DNA of 64,000 nucleotides from Brasilonema angustatum HA4187-MV1 (GTDB taxonomy: Bacteria > Cyanobacteriota > Cyanobacteriia > Cyanobacteriales > Nostocaceae), in assembly GCA_019359695.1 (NCBI GenBank), contig JAHHGV010000005.1:180419-244418 (forward strand), in the 5' to 3' direction. Every line of letters begins with the position of its first letter. Position 1 is the stretch's first letter. The notes under the pieces were generated by a model that was not told the origin of the DNA, searched no databases, and saw nothing but the letters and a program-made list of their open reading frames with translations. Below, one piece after another: positions 11,249-19,482 of this stretch. A program made the position numbers and the translations under genes.

Positions 11249-11352
11249 ACAGCGTTTTTCTGTAAGGTGGGCATTGCTCATTACTATCTCAAATGTCTAT
11301 CACATAAGCTTTTGTGAGCAATGCCCACCCTACGATTTTTGGTATTGCTGTA
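11249..11352. repeat. Long inverted repeat, GGTGGGCATTGCTCA family
   Basis: Left arm AAGGTGGGCATTGCTCA and right arm TGAGCAATGCCCACCCTA enclose ~35 bases, with outer arms built on TACAGCGTTTTTCTG and its degenerate partner TTTTTGGTATTGCTGTA. The same family is seen at 25177-25296, and a shortened form at 35951-35985. It behaves like a small non-coding MITE or REP element. It fills most of the 253-base gap between divergent genes. Confidence 0.8.
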
Positions 11353-11441
11353 CACGATAGTGCCATTGTGTAGTTACATTGGATATAAGCGCTAGCAGCT
11401 TTTTTGCCCACCATTAGATTACGTTTATTTTTTCATCGCCT

Positions 11442-12725
11442 ATGAACCCTGCCCTGACTCAATTCGGCGTCCAGATGTCCAACCTGACTGGAGTTAGAGC
11501 CATTATGAAGGACATTGTTGAAACTTTACGAGCTCATACAGGGCAGCAATTGATAAATTTGAGTGCTGGTAATCCGTTGATTTTGCCTGAAGTGGAACAG
11601 TTATGGCGGGATTGCACGGCACAATTGCTGGCTAGCCCAGAATATGGTGAAGTCGTTTGTCGTTATGGACCAAGTCAGGGCTATTTACCACTGATTGAAG
11701 CAATTGTTAGGGATTTTAATCAGCGATATAACTTGAATTTGACTGAACGCAACATCCTTATCAGCCCAGGAAGTCAAACTCTCTACTTTTATGCTGCGAA
11801 TGCTTTTGGCGGGTACACTACCAGCGGTGAACTTAAGCAAATCGTTCTGCCACTCAGCCCAGATTATACAGGATACGGTGGTGTATGTCTAGTGCCAGAA
11901 GCCTTAATTGCTTACAAACCTACATTGGATATCGACGCAGCCGCACATAAGTTTAAATACCGCCCCGACTTTAGCAAACTATCGATTACAGAGAAAACTG
12001 GTTGCGTTATCTTCTCTCGTCCCTGCAACCCCACTGGTAATGTCCTTACGGATGATGAGGTGAAAAAAATCGCCGCCCTTGCAGCGCCTTATGATGTACC
12101 AGTGTTCATTGACTCGGCATACGCCCCCCCGTTCCCAGCGATGAACTTTACTGAAATGACACCAATCTTTGGTGATAATATTATCCATTGCATGAGTTTA
12201 TCAAAAGCTGGATTGCCAGGAGAACGCATTGGGATTGCGATTGGGGATGAACGGGTGATTCAAGTTCTAGAGGGTTTCCAAACAAATGCTTGTATCCACG
12301 CTTCACGCTACGGACAAGCGATCGCAGCGCGTGCTATTAACTCTGGTGCACTGGCAGATATTTCTGTGCAGGTTATTCGCCCGTTTTATCAGAATAAGTT
12401 TACAGTTTTGGAAAACACGTTAAACGAAGCGATGCCCGATGATTTACCTTGGTTCCTCCATCGTGGTGAGGGGGCAATTTTTTCTTGGTTGTGGTTGCAA
12501 GACTTGCCAATAACAGACTGGGAGTTTTACCAAGAACTCAAGCAAGTAGGTGTTATAGTTGTTCCTGGTAGTAGTTTCTTCCCTGGGTTGCACGAAGAGT
12601 GGGAACACAAGCACCAGTGTGTCCGTATTAGTCTCACTGGAAGTGATGAGGAAATTGCCACGGGTATGCAGCGTTTGGCAAAAGTGGTACAACAGGTTTA
12701 TCAACGTGCTGCTGTTAGTGCTTAG
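11442..12725 (+). CDS. avtA: Valine-pyruvate-type aminotransferase
   Basis: A 427-residue PLP-dependent fold-type I aminotransferase. N-terminal MNPALTQFGVQMSNLTG and the block LINLSAGNPLILPEV are characteristic of valine-pyruvate transaminases. The Schiff-base lysine is in SLSKAGLPGERIG, and FSRPCNPTGNVLTDDEV carries the conserved Asn that contacts PLP. The expected reaction exchanges the amino group between valine and pyruvate (or alanine). Substrate preference is inferred from the family only. rimM follows almost at once (six bases between the TAG stop and its ATG), so the two are probably co-transcribed. Confidence 0.88.
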   Translation: MNPALTQFGVQMSNLTGVRAIMKDIVETLRAHTGQQLINLSAGNPLILPEVEQLWRDCTAQLLASPEYGEVVCRYGPSQGYLPLIEAIVRDFNQRYNLNLTERNILISPGSQTLYFYAANAFGGYTTSGELKQIVLPLSPDYTGYGGVCLVPEALIAYKPTLDIDAAAHKFKYRPDFSKLSITEKTGCVIFSRPCNPTGNVLTDDEVKKIAALAAPYDVPVFIDSAYAPPFPAMNFTEMTPIFGDNIIHCMSLSKAGLPGERIGIAIGDERVIQVLEGFQTNACIHASRYGQAIAARAINSGALADISVQVIRPFYQNKFTVLENTLNEAMPDDLPWFLHRGEGAIFSWLWLQDLPITDWEFYQELKQVGVIVVPGSSFFPGLHEEWEHKHQCVRISLTGSDEEIATGMQRLAKVVQQVYQRAAVSA

Positions 12726-12731
12726 TTGAGT

Positions 12732-13376
12732 ATGACAAACCGCAAGAACGTAGAGAAAAAGATCACGAAGAAGGCAGATAAGGAAGATAGCAGAGCAAGA
12801 TCTTCCTCATCCTCCCTATTCTCCACTCCTGAAGGCTGGCTGGAAATTGGCACAATTGTGGCACCTCAAGGGTTGGATGGACAGATGCGGGTTTATCCTG
12901 ATACGGATTTCCCGGAACGCTTTGAGGTGCCTGGAATACGTTGGTTGTTGCGTCCTGAGCAGACGGAACCGAAAACCGTAGAATTACTATCAGGACGTTA
13001 TATACCGGGTAAAAATTTGTACATCATCGAATTGGAGGGAGTGGAAGATCGCAACCAAGCGGAGGAATTGCGCGGGTGTAAGTTGATGGTTCAACAGAGC
13101 GATCGCCCTCAATTAGGAGAAGATGAATATCACGTCATAGATTTGGTTGGCTTACCAGTTTTTATCCAGGAATCTGGGGAACTTCTTGGTTCAGTCGTGG
13201 ATATTCTTCCTGCTGGTCATGATTTATTAGAAGTGCAGTTGCATCAAGAGGGACAACTTGGGGAGAAAAGTCAAAAGAATATTTTAATTCCGTTTGTGAA
13301 AGCTATAGTGCCAGTGGTAGATTTGGCAGCTGGTCGCATTGAAATTACACCACCAGATGGGTTATTGGAACTGTAG
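12732..13376 (+). CDS. rimM: 16S rRNA processing protein RimM
   Basis: 214 residues from the ATG at 12732; an in-frame TTG lies at 12726 beside the avtA stop. The protein binds ribosomal protein S19 and helps mature the 30S head. After a charged ~35-residue leader ([19 protein letters not shown]) common in cyanobacterial RimM, the N-terminal barrel [19 protein letters not shown] is clear. The C-terminal PRC-barrel contains [11 protein letters not shown] and [15 protein letters not shown]. It is a housekeeping gene and marks the left border of the CRISPR region. Confidence 0.95.
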   Translation: MTNRKNVEKKITKKADKEDSRARSSSSSLFSTPEGWLEIGTIVAPQGLDGQMRVYPDTDFPERFEVPGIRWLLRPEQTEPKTVELLSGRYIPGKNLYIIELEGVEDRNQAEELRGCKLMVQQSDRPQLGEDEYHVIDLVGLPVFIQESGELLGSVVDILPAGHDLLEVQLHQEGQLGEKSQKNILIPFVKAIVPVVDLAAGRIEITPPDGLLEL

Positions 13377-13413
13377 TACTGATGTTTCATAATACCAAAT
13401 TCGCTTTGATAAG

Positions 13414-13445
13414 CCCAACCACCGCCAAAGTATTATGTTATCTAG
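13414..13445 (+). pseudogene. cas2 3'-end remnant inside the array 1 leader
   Basis: These bases repeat the last codons and stop of the cas2 gene at 19727-19758: CCACCGCCAAAGTATTATGT reads PPPKYYV and continues to the TAG. Identity continues into the leader that follows both copies. No other part of cas2 is present. It shows that array 1 and its leader share ancestry with a cas2-leader-array unit. Confidence 0.9.
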
Positions 13446-13662
13446 GTTTGGGGAAGATTAGGGGTAATTTTTAGATCTGCATCGACACCACTCGCCAAAT
13501 CGCTGAAACCCTATATTTTTCGTTGAGTGGTGTCGATTGCTTGTAGGGCAAGGGTTTGAGGTATGTGTGTTGCTCAATTTTGCACAACTGGTATAATGTT
13601 TTTTAGAGTGGTGTCGATTTGGCGGCTGAAACTCTTACTGGGTAAAGGCTGCTGGACGAACT
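13446..13662 (+). promoter_or_regulatory. Leader of CRISPR array 1
   Basis: AT-rich leader, collinear with 19759-19976. Shared blocks include GAAACCCTATATTTTTCGT, GATTTGGCGGCTGAAA and a terminal GACGAACT just before the first repeat. It contains three copies of a 13-nt element: ATCGACACCACTC at 13481-13493, and its exact reverse complement GAGTGGTGTCGAT at 13525-13537 and 13606-13618. In the array 2 leader these sites are changed coordinately to the ATCGACGCACCTC series. A sigma-70-like promoter lies just upstream of the third site. Confidence 0.9.
13570..13597 (+). promoter_or_regulatory. Putative pre-crRNA promoter, array 1
   Basis: TTGCTC at 13570-13575 and TATAAT at 13592-13597, with a 16-base spacer. 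The expected start is near 13604, so the third leader element (13606-13618) would overlap the start of the transcript. Array 2 has the counterpart TTGCTT (19884-19889) and TATATG (19905-19910) at the same place. Confidence 0.6.
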
Positions 13663-14714
13663 CCCTACCGATTGGGTTAAATCGGATTAGTTGGAAACGA
13701 AGTATGCGCCCAAAATCAACCTAAATACTCCCACCCTACCGATTGGGTTAAATCGGATTAGTTGGAAACTAATATTTATCACCTCCACTTTTTCTTTTGG
13801 AACTGATGATGCCCTACCGATTGGGTTAAATCGGATTAGTTGGAAACCCTGTTCTACGGTCTTTAACTGTAACTTTTGCGTTTGCCCCTACCGATTGGGT
13901 TAAATCGGATTAGTTGGAAACCATCGGCTTCTAGAGCCTATGACTTCAATTCTGCCCTACCGATTGGGTTAAATCGGATTAGTTGGAAACCACAGCACTT
14001 TTTCGAGCTGATTCTGAAATTCAAACCCTACCGATTGGGTTAAATCGGATTAGTTGGAAACGGCCATTTGGGAAAAACGTAAAACTCTTCTGAAGGAGTC
14101 CCTACCGATTGGGTTAAATCGGATTAGTTGGAAACTGAAGACAACATCTCCAGTACGATAGCTATGCCCCTACCGATTGGGTTAAATCGGATTAGTTGGA
14201 AACCTGATACTTTAGCCGATGTGACGTTGTTATAACGCCCTACCGATTGGGTTAAATCGGATTAGTTGGAAACTCTGCAGTCCTACATTTGCTGCGCATT
14301 GCGCATTAAACCCTACCGATTGGGTTAAATCGGATTAGTTGGAAACGTGACATAACATTCCTGTCTTTGTGTTTAGCTTGAATACCACCCCTACCGATTG
14401 GGTTAAATCGGATTAGTTGGAAACACTGAACGATTCTCCTTATTTCCTAAACAATAAACCAGAACCCCTACCGATTGGGTTAAATCGGATTAGTTGGAAA
14501 CAACTGGTATACCCTTCTTGTTCATCCAACTGTAACCCCCTACCGATTGGGTTAAATCGGATTAGTTGGAAACTGGAATATATTTAATCCAGAAGCATAA
14601 ATAGGGTATAGTCCCTACCGATTGGGTTAAATCGGATTAGTTGGAAACGCTACGTCTGCTTTTTGGCGCAAGAAAAAATCAAGGTACCCTACCGATTGGG
14701 TTAAATCGGATTAG
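13663..14714 (+). CRISPR. CRISPR array 1: 14 full 36-nt repeats, one truncated repeat, 14 spacers
   Basis: The repeat begins CCCTACCGATTGGGTTAAAT and ends CGGATTAGTTGGAAAC. It holds a 6-bp stem CCGATT/AATCGG with loop GGGTTA. Repeats start at 13663, 13734, 13812, 13886, 13955, 14026, 14100, 14168, 14238, 14311, 14389, 14466, 14538, 14613 and 14687. Spacers are 32-42 nt, a wide spread typical of type III. The last repeat stops after 28 nt and lacks exactly the final TTGGAAAC, the part that would form the crRNA 5' handle. The leader lies to the left and the GAAAC end to the right, so transcription is rightward. All full repeats appear identical to each other and to those of array 2. Confidence 0.99.
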
Positions 14715-14724
14715 CCAGGCATAA

Positions 14725-14754
14725 TGTAGAGACGTAGCATGCTACGTCTCTACA
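14725..14754. repeat. 30-bp perfect palindrome after array 1
   Basis: TGTAGAGACGTAGCA is followed by its exact reverse complement. This TGTAGAGACGTAGC palindrome is a familiar dispersed repeat in filamentous cyanobacteria. It lies 10 bases after the truncated last repeat and may have ended the array. An upstream reading of the next gene would start inside it, which argues for the later start chosen there. Confidence 0.85.
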
Positions 14755-14879
14755 GCCGCGTATTGCACGCCATCGAGAAGCGCTATATTCCCTGTTCCCT
14801 GTATTTCTTAAAAGATGGAAATAGCATTTTCCACCTGCTGTTAATCTGGAAACATACTCCACAAGCAGCAGGACGCATT

Positions 14880-16394
14880 ATGAAGAGAGAAGTTTTTAAC
14901 TATCCTCCCAGTGTAGAAGTCTTAAAGTTGTTAACGCCGGGTTCCTTAAAACAAAACTTAGGGAAAGCGGTAAGATTATGGGTTATTTTACGTTCTATCT
15001 ATGGAGATGACGGTGATGAAATTAAATTAGAATTACAAGAAGAATTTACTTTTCTTCAATGGCGCGATTTGTTTTTTCTGGATGCGACCAAGCAACATTC
15101 ACGCGACAAGGCTCCAATTTTACATCATCAAGAATGTCGCTGCGCTACAAAATTAACTGAGTGGTTGTTTGCATCCAGTTTAACTATTGATAAAAAGAAA
15201 TGGTCTCAGTCATTTCAAAAATATTATTGTATTCAATTTGATGAATTAGAAAGTTTGCTGTTGACGGGGATAATTACTAATTCCCTGATAAATAGTCAAC
15301 AAGATAACGCATCAGTGACGACTAGCAATGGCAAAAAATCTCAGAAATTTTCTAAATCGTTGTCGGATGGGCGTTTATTTGCTGTCACTAGTCGAAATTT
15401 GAAAGAATATGACTTTCAGTCATTAGTCAATCTGGGATGGTTAAAAAAACCACAGAGTCAAGCAGAAGTCAATCAAATTACATACTTGAAAGTAGATAAT
15501 TTTCCAGATTTTTTCTTAGCACGTCTGGAAGAGAAAGAAATTCCTTCAGAACAGTTTACCAATGAAGAATTGTCTGCTTTCAATAATTCATTTTCTCAAC
15601 CCATTAATGGTATTCAGCGATTTTTTATTCATGCAGAATACATCGTTCATTCCCGGCTATATGAGCGCATTGAGTTGCTGCAAAAGCAGTTGAAAAATCT
15701 TTGGGCACAAGAGAAGATACCGTTGGTGAAGTTAACTTATCAAAGTGCTAAACTCTATCATGATACAGTTGATTGTATTGTTTATCCGGTTTGTATTTAC
15801 TACTATCAACGCGCACCTTATCTATTTGCTTACGGTCAAACTCCTAAGCAAGATGAGGATAATAGTTGGAGCAAAATAGATTGGTATGATTATCGTCTTG
15901 ACCGAATTCTCGAATTAGATGAATTGCCAAAAAATGTAGATGATGCAAATATTCCCAAACACTTTATAAATAAATGTCAGGGTAAATTTCCACCGAATCC
16001 TGACGATATTAAAGAAAAAATGTCAGCCGCTTGGGGTTTTGATATCTATCAACCACAGGAGTTATTAGTTTTGAAATTTGACCAGTATTTTTATGGAAAT
16101 AACATTAAAGGAACGGAACGCGAGGAAATGTTTACACAAATCTCTCTCCAACAGGTTGAAAAATTAGTGAAGGTTTACACTCCTTTAGCATCAGTAGAAC
16201 AAAAATATCTGGTTTCAACCTTACAATCTCGTTCGGAAAAAGATATTTATTGCAAAGTCGATTATCGTGTTAATGATAATAACATCGTGATGCGTCTGCG
16301 GGCTTGGGGACCAAATGTGGAGGTTATCTTACCTTGGCATTTTCGCGATCGCATGACAAGAGATATGGAAGCGACTTACAGACTTTATAAATAA
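14880..16394 (+). CDS. WYL-domain CRISPR-associated protein (TIGR03985-like)
   Basis: 504 residues from the ATG at 14880 (MKREVFNYPPSVEVLK). The frame is open further upstream, but that part lies in the palindrome and repeat debris. The middle and C-terminal parts show a WYL-type ligand-sensing domain: VYPVCIYYYQRAPYLFAYGQ, WYDYRLDRILELDELP, and the WYL C-terminal extension (LLVLKFDQYF, then MRLRAWGPNVEVILP and a final ATYRLYK). From memory, the overall form fits the cyanobacterial CRISPR-linked family TIGR03985. WYL proteins usually sense a ligand and control transcription of defence genes. The N-terminal ~280 residues have no clear helix-turn-helix that I can name. It is the first gene of a same-strand run WYL-HD-RT-cas1-cas2 between the two arrays. 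A regulatory role is inferred. Confidence 0.8.
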   Translation: MKREVFNYPPSVEVLKLLTPGSLKQNLGKAVRLWVILRSIYGDDGDEIKLELQEEFTFLQWRDLFFLDATKQHSRDKAPILHHQECRCATKLTEWLFASSLTIDKKKWSQSFQKYYCIQFDELESLLLTGIITNSLINSQQDNASVTTSNGKKSQKFSKSLSDGRLFAVTSRNLKEYDFQSLVNLGWLKKPQSQAEVNQITYLKVDNFPDFFLARLEEKEIPSEQFTNEELSAFNNSFSQPINGIQRFFIHAEYIVHSRLYERIELLQKQLKNLWAQEKIPLVKLTYQSAKLYHDTVDCIVYPVCIYYYQRAPYLFAYGQTPKQDEDNSWSKIDWYDYRLDRILELDELPKNVDDANIPKHFINKCQGKFPPNPDDIKEKMSAAWGFDIYQPQELLVLKFDQYFYGNNIKGTEREEMFTQISLQQVEKLVKVYTPLASVEQKYLVSTLQSRSEKDIYCKVDYRVNDNNIVMRLRAWGPNVEVILPWHFRDRMTRDMEATYRLYK

Positions 16395-16426
16395 CAAGAT
16401 ATGTAAATTATCAGGGAAATCATACC

Positions 16427-17026
16427 ATGAACTCAAACCCAACAGAAACATCAAAATTAACTCATCGTTTTGAACAAGCTTTGGTTTACGCTACCAGACT
16501 TCACGCTAAACAAACTAGAAAAGGAGTAGGTAATGTACCTTATATTAGTCATCTATTAAGTGTGGCGGCGCTGGTATTAGAAGATGGTGGCGACGAAGAT
16601 GAGGCGATCGCAGGATTATTACATGATGCGATCGAAGATCAAGGAGGCGAAGCTACCCGCCAAGTCATTTTAAATATGTTTGGTGAAAGAGTCTGTGAAA
16701 TAGTTGACGGTTGCACTGATTCAGATACGATACCAAAGCCACCTTGGCAAGAACGCAAACAGCAATATATTGAAAAATTGCGTCATGCTTCAGCTTCGAT
16801 TCGTAGGGTAGCCCTAGCGGATAAATTGCATAATGCTCGTTCTATTTTGAATGATTTACATCAAGAAGGAGAAGCAACCTGGCAAAAGTTCAAGGGTGGT
16901 AAAGATGGAACTTTATGGTATTACCGTACTTTGCTGGCAGTGTTTTTAGAAAGTGATGATCGTTCCTGGTTGGTAGAGGAATTAAATCGTATTGTTCGTG
17001 AATTTGAGAAGGTGAAAGATGATTGA
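16427..17026 (+). CDS. SpoT/MESH1-like HD-domain phosphohydrolase
   Basis: 199 residues, a single-domain HD protein. Likely metal-binding and catalytic residues are visible: His26 and His42 (PYISHLLSVA), His66-Asp67 in GLLHDAIED with Glu70-Asp71, and Asp132 in ADKLHNARS. This is the signature of the (p)ppGpp 3'-pyrophosphohydrolase half of RelA/SpoT and of small alarmone hydrolases. There is no synthetase domain. Its stop overlaps the RT start (ATGATTGA), so the two are translationally coupled. In this CRISPR operon it might hydrolyse (p)ppGpp or another nucleotide signal; that is inference. It lacks the HD-GYP and Cas3 patterns, so I do not read it as a DNA nuclease. Confidence 0.85.
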   Translation: MNSNPTETSKLTHRFEQALVYATRLHAKQTRKGVGNVPYISHLLSVAALVLEDGGDEDEAIAGLLHDAIEDQGGEATRQVILNMFGERVCEIVDGCTDSDTIPKPPWQERKQQYIEKLRHASASIRRVALADKLHNARSILNDLHQEGEATWQKFKGGKDGTLWYYRTLLAVFLESDDRSWLVEELNRIVREFEKVKDD

Positions 17027-17987
17027 TATTGCTAGCAGATTTCTTGATATTAAGAATTTTCAAAATGCTTGGCAAAAGGTAGCAGAAAATCGCGGATGTG
17101 CAGGAGTAGATGGAGAAACGATTGATAGTTTTGCTCGCAATCAAATTGTAAATATTTATCAATTACTAAATGCTGTTGCTAATAGTACTTATCAACCTTG
17201 TCCTTGCAAGCAGGTGATTATTCCCAAAAGAAATGGCACTCAAAGAGAGTTAAAAATACCAACTGTACGGGACAGAATTGTGCAGCAGGCTTTGTTGAAT
17301 ATACTGTATCCGTTAATGGAGGATAAATTTTCGCCTGCTAGTTTTGCTTATCGTCCCAATTTATCTTATCTTAATGCGGTAGAAAAAATCGCTGATTGGC
17401 GAGATATGGGATATCATTGGGTGTTGGATGCGGATATAACCAGATTTTTTGATAATATCGACCATCACAGGTTATTAAAAGAAGTCAGATTATATATAGA
17501 TAATCCGGGAATTTTATGTTTGATTAAGTCTTGGATATCAGTTGGGGTGTTCACTGCAGAGGGGTTAGTCTTACCGCAAAAAGGTATTCCTCAAGGTGCT
17601 GTGATTTCTCCGATGTTGGCGAATATTTATCTACATGAATTTGATGAATGCGTGAGCGCAACTGATTTAAAACTCGTGCGTTATGCAGATGATTTTTTGG
17701 TTTTATCGCGTACTCAAGAGCGAATTTTGTCAGCGAAGTCAGAAATTATCAATCTGTTGAATTCGATGGGATTGACGATGAATGCTGAGAAAACCCAAAT
17801 TACTAATTTTGGGCGTGGGTTTCGGTTTTTAGGTCATGGTTTTTTGGAGAATGCAATTTTCCCCGTTAATGTTAATGAGGAGAAGTTGAAATCTGCTATA
17901 GAAAAACAAAATCAATCTCAAAATAGCAGTAAAAAAAAAGTCCCAAATCTGGGGACGCAAGCAAGGAAGGTAAGGAAGATATTGTAG
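17019..17987 (+). CDS. CRISPR-associated reverse transcriptase (RT part of a split RT-Cas1)
   Basis: 322 residues as read in frame, related to group II intron RTs. Motif A is at DADITRFF (Asp138), the GIPQGAVISPML block at 189-200, and the catalytic YADD at 222-225 (LVRYADDFLVLS). FGRGFRFLGHGF marks the thumb-proximal end. The last in-frame stretch after SSKKK is low in similarity and ends at TAG/17987. If one extra A is added to the nine-A run (or a -1 frameshift occurs there), the frame continues without a stop through a ~100-residue linker into Cas1, giving a 761-residue RT-Cas1 protein. RT-Cas1 fusions in type III systems are known to take up spacers from RNA. All RT catalytic residues are intact, so this is not obviously a dead gene. 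Confidence 0.92.
   Translation: MIDIASRFLDIKNFQNAWQKVAENRGCAGVDGETIDSFARNQIVNIYQLLNAVANSTYQPCPCKQVIIPKRNGTQRELKIPTVRDRIVQQALLNILYPLMEDKFSPASFAYRPNLSYLNAVEKIADWRDMGYHWVLDADITRFFDNIDHHRLLKEVRLYIDNPGILCLIKSWISVGVFTAEGLVLPQKGIPQGAVISPMLANIYLHEFDECVSATDLKLVRYADDFLVLSRTQERILSAKSEIINLLNSMGLTMNAEKTQITNFGRGFRFLGHGFLENAIFPVNVNEEKLKSAIEKQNQSQNSSKKKVPNLGTQARKVRKIL
17931..17939 (+). other. A9 slippery run joining the RT and Cas1 frames
   Basis: AGT AAA AAA AAA GTC in the RT frame. The -1 frame across the same run reads AAA AAA AGT CCC and then stays open from 17933 to the cas1 stop at 19303. Nine As suit both RNA-polymerase slippage (one A added) and -1 ribosomal slippage on A-AAA-AAA. A sequencing or genuine indel error would look the same. 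Confidence 0.7.
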
Positions 17988-18047
17988 AAACATCTGGCGA
18001 ATGGAATTCGCTGCTACACAAACCAAGTCCGCCTACGTGGACTTCAC

Positions 18048-18175
18048 CTCGTTCCCATCCTTCCCCTCGTTCCCATCCAGAGGATGGGAATGCAGTGTGG
18101 GAGGTTTTACCTCCAGGTGACGAGAAGCAATACATCTCTGAAGTTATTTCTAACCTTGAGCCTGGGAACGAGGAT
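18048..18175. repeat. Dispersed GGGAACGAGG-type repeat inside the RT-Cas1 linker
   Basis: CTCGTTCCCATCC occurs twice in tandem, followed by AGAGGATGGGAATGCAGTGT, and at 18165-18175 CTGGGAACGAG. It belongs to the same family as the tract at 9955-10050. It encodes a proline/arginine/serine-rich part of the linker before the Cas1 domain. The frame stays open across it. Confidence 0.7.
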
Positions 18176-19303
18176 ATCGCGTATTTAAAAAATGTTGCGA
18201 CTCTACATCAACCCTTCTTCGCAGAAATAGAGACAGAATCACCTCTTCAAACTGAAGAGGATAACAGTCCTTTTCAAAAAAATATTTGGCATCGAGAAAT
18301 GGCAGCTATTTATCTGATCGAACAAGGCACAAATATTTATAAAGATTACCAACGCTTTATCATTCATGTTTCTGAAAAACCAAAACTTGAAGTCCCGATT
18401 CGAGAAGTGCAGCAAATTCTCGTTTTTGGCAATATTCAACTGTCCACTCCGGTGATTCAAGCTTGTTTACAAGAACAAATTCCTGTCTTGTTTCTCAGTC
18501 AAAGTGGTCAATATCACGGTCATTTATGGAGTGAAGAGTCAACGAATTTAGATAATCAATTAATCCAGATTGAAAGACGCCAAGATGATTATTTTCAATT
18601 TCAGGTGTCGAGAGCGATCGTTTTCGGTAAATTGATGAATTCTAAGCAGCTATTATTGCGATTGAATCGCAAGCGCAAAGTCACAGAAGTGGAAAAAGCT
18701 ATTTTTGGAATCAGTCAAGATATCGACTCGCTGGATTTAGTAGATAATTTAGATACGTTACGCGGTTATGAAGGAATAGCTGCTGCGAGATATTTTCCGG
18801 CTTTTGGTCAATTAATTACTAATTCTAAGTTTGAATTTTCTCTGCGTAACCGTCAACCTCCCACTGATCCAGTCAATTCTTTATTGAGTTTTGGTTACAC
18901 GCTATTGTTTAACAATGTTCTAAGTTTTCTTGTCGCTGAGGGACTTTCTCCTTATTTAGGAAATTTTCATTATGGGGAGAAACAAAAACCTTATTTAGCG
19001 TTTGATTTAATGGAGGAAATGAGGTCTGTTGTTGTTGATAGCTTTGTTTTAAAGATTATTAATAAATCTTTACTCAACCCACAAGATTTTGACATAGTTT
19101 CTAGCACAGGAGGAGTCTATTTAAATCAATCAGCAAGACGAGTCTTTCTTAAACAATTTGAAACCCGCATGAATGAAGAAGTTTCTCATCCAGATTTGCA
19201 ATCTCAAACAACCTATCGCCATGCGATTCAATTACAAGTAAGACGATATAAACGGTGTTTGTTGTCGGGGGTTCCCTATGAACCTTTTTTAAGAGCAGTT
19301 TAA
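18095..19303 (+). CDS. cas1: CRISPR-associated endonuclease Cas1
   Basis: 402 residues from a GTG at 18095, but no convincing ribosome site precedes it and the same frame is open back to 17933, so the natural N-terminus may be the RT. The Cas1 domain proper starts near residue 65 (WHREMAAIYLIEQGTNIYK). The metal-binding residues are present: Glu226 in LRGYEGIAAARYF, His292 in LGNFHYGEKQKPYLAFDL and Asp304, with Glu307/308 close by. Cas1 with Cas2 integrates new spacers at the leader-repeat junction. The order RT-cas1-cas2, directly left of array 2, matches RT-linked type III adaptation modules. The first 60 residues are repeat-derived linker. Confidence 0.96.
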   Translation: MWEVLPPGDEKQYISEVISNLEPGNEDIAYLKNVATLHQPFFAEIETESPLQTEEDNSPFQKNIWHREMAAIYLIEQGTNIYKDYQRFIIHVSEKPKLEVPIREVQQILVFGNIQLSTPVIQACLQEQIPVLFLSQSGQYHGHLWSEESTNLDNQLIQIERRQDDYFQFQVSRAIVFGKLMNSKQLLLRLNRKRKVTEVEKAIFGISQDIDSLDLVDNLDTLRGYEGIAAARYFPAFGQLITNSKFEFSLRNRQPPTDPVNSLLSFGYTLLFNNVLSFLVAEGLSPYLGNFHYGEKQKPYLAFDLMEEMRSVVVDSFVLKIINKSLLNPQDFDIVSSTGGVYLNQSARRVFLKQFETRMNEEVSHPDLQSQTTYRHAIQLQVRRYKRCLLSGVPYEPFLRAV

Positions 19304-19482
19304 GATTCTGAGATTTTGAATTGGGAGTATCCTAATTTATAAAAACATGTTTGTGTGTGGCGATCGCCACACACAAGTAATCATCTAAGTTCGATATAAC
19401 TTACACATTTAATATGCTTGCTTTGTTTTGAATTATCCTAAAAAACTTGTATTTTCATGAATTTATATTATTTAATTGTTGC

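Noticed and set aside
13691..13903. A 70-codon open frame inside CRISPR array 1, and a similar reverse frame at 20855-21058
   Set aside because: Both are read straight through CRISPR repeats and spacers and are rich in the repeat-encoded PIGLNRISW-type peptide. They are not genes.
16427..17026. Calling the HD protein a CRISPR nuclease (Cas3-type or Cas10 HD)
   Set aside because: The motif spacing (HDAIED, ADKLHN) is that of RelA/SpoT-type hydrolases, and no helicase or Cas10 part is attached.
17019..17987. Reading the RT as a group II intron maturase
   Set aside because: I see no intron RNA domain V/VI, no maturase X or HNH domain, and the frame runs on into Cas1. The CRISPR context explains it better.
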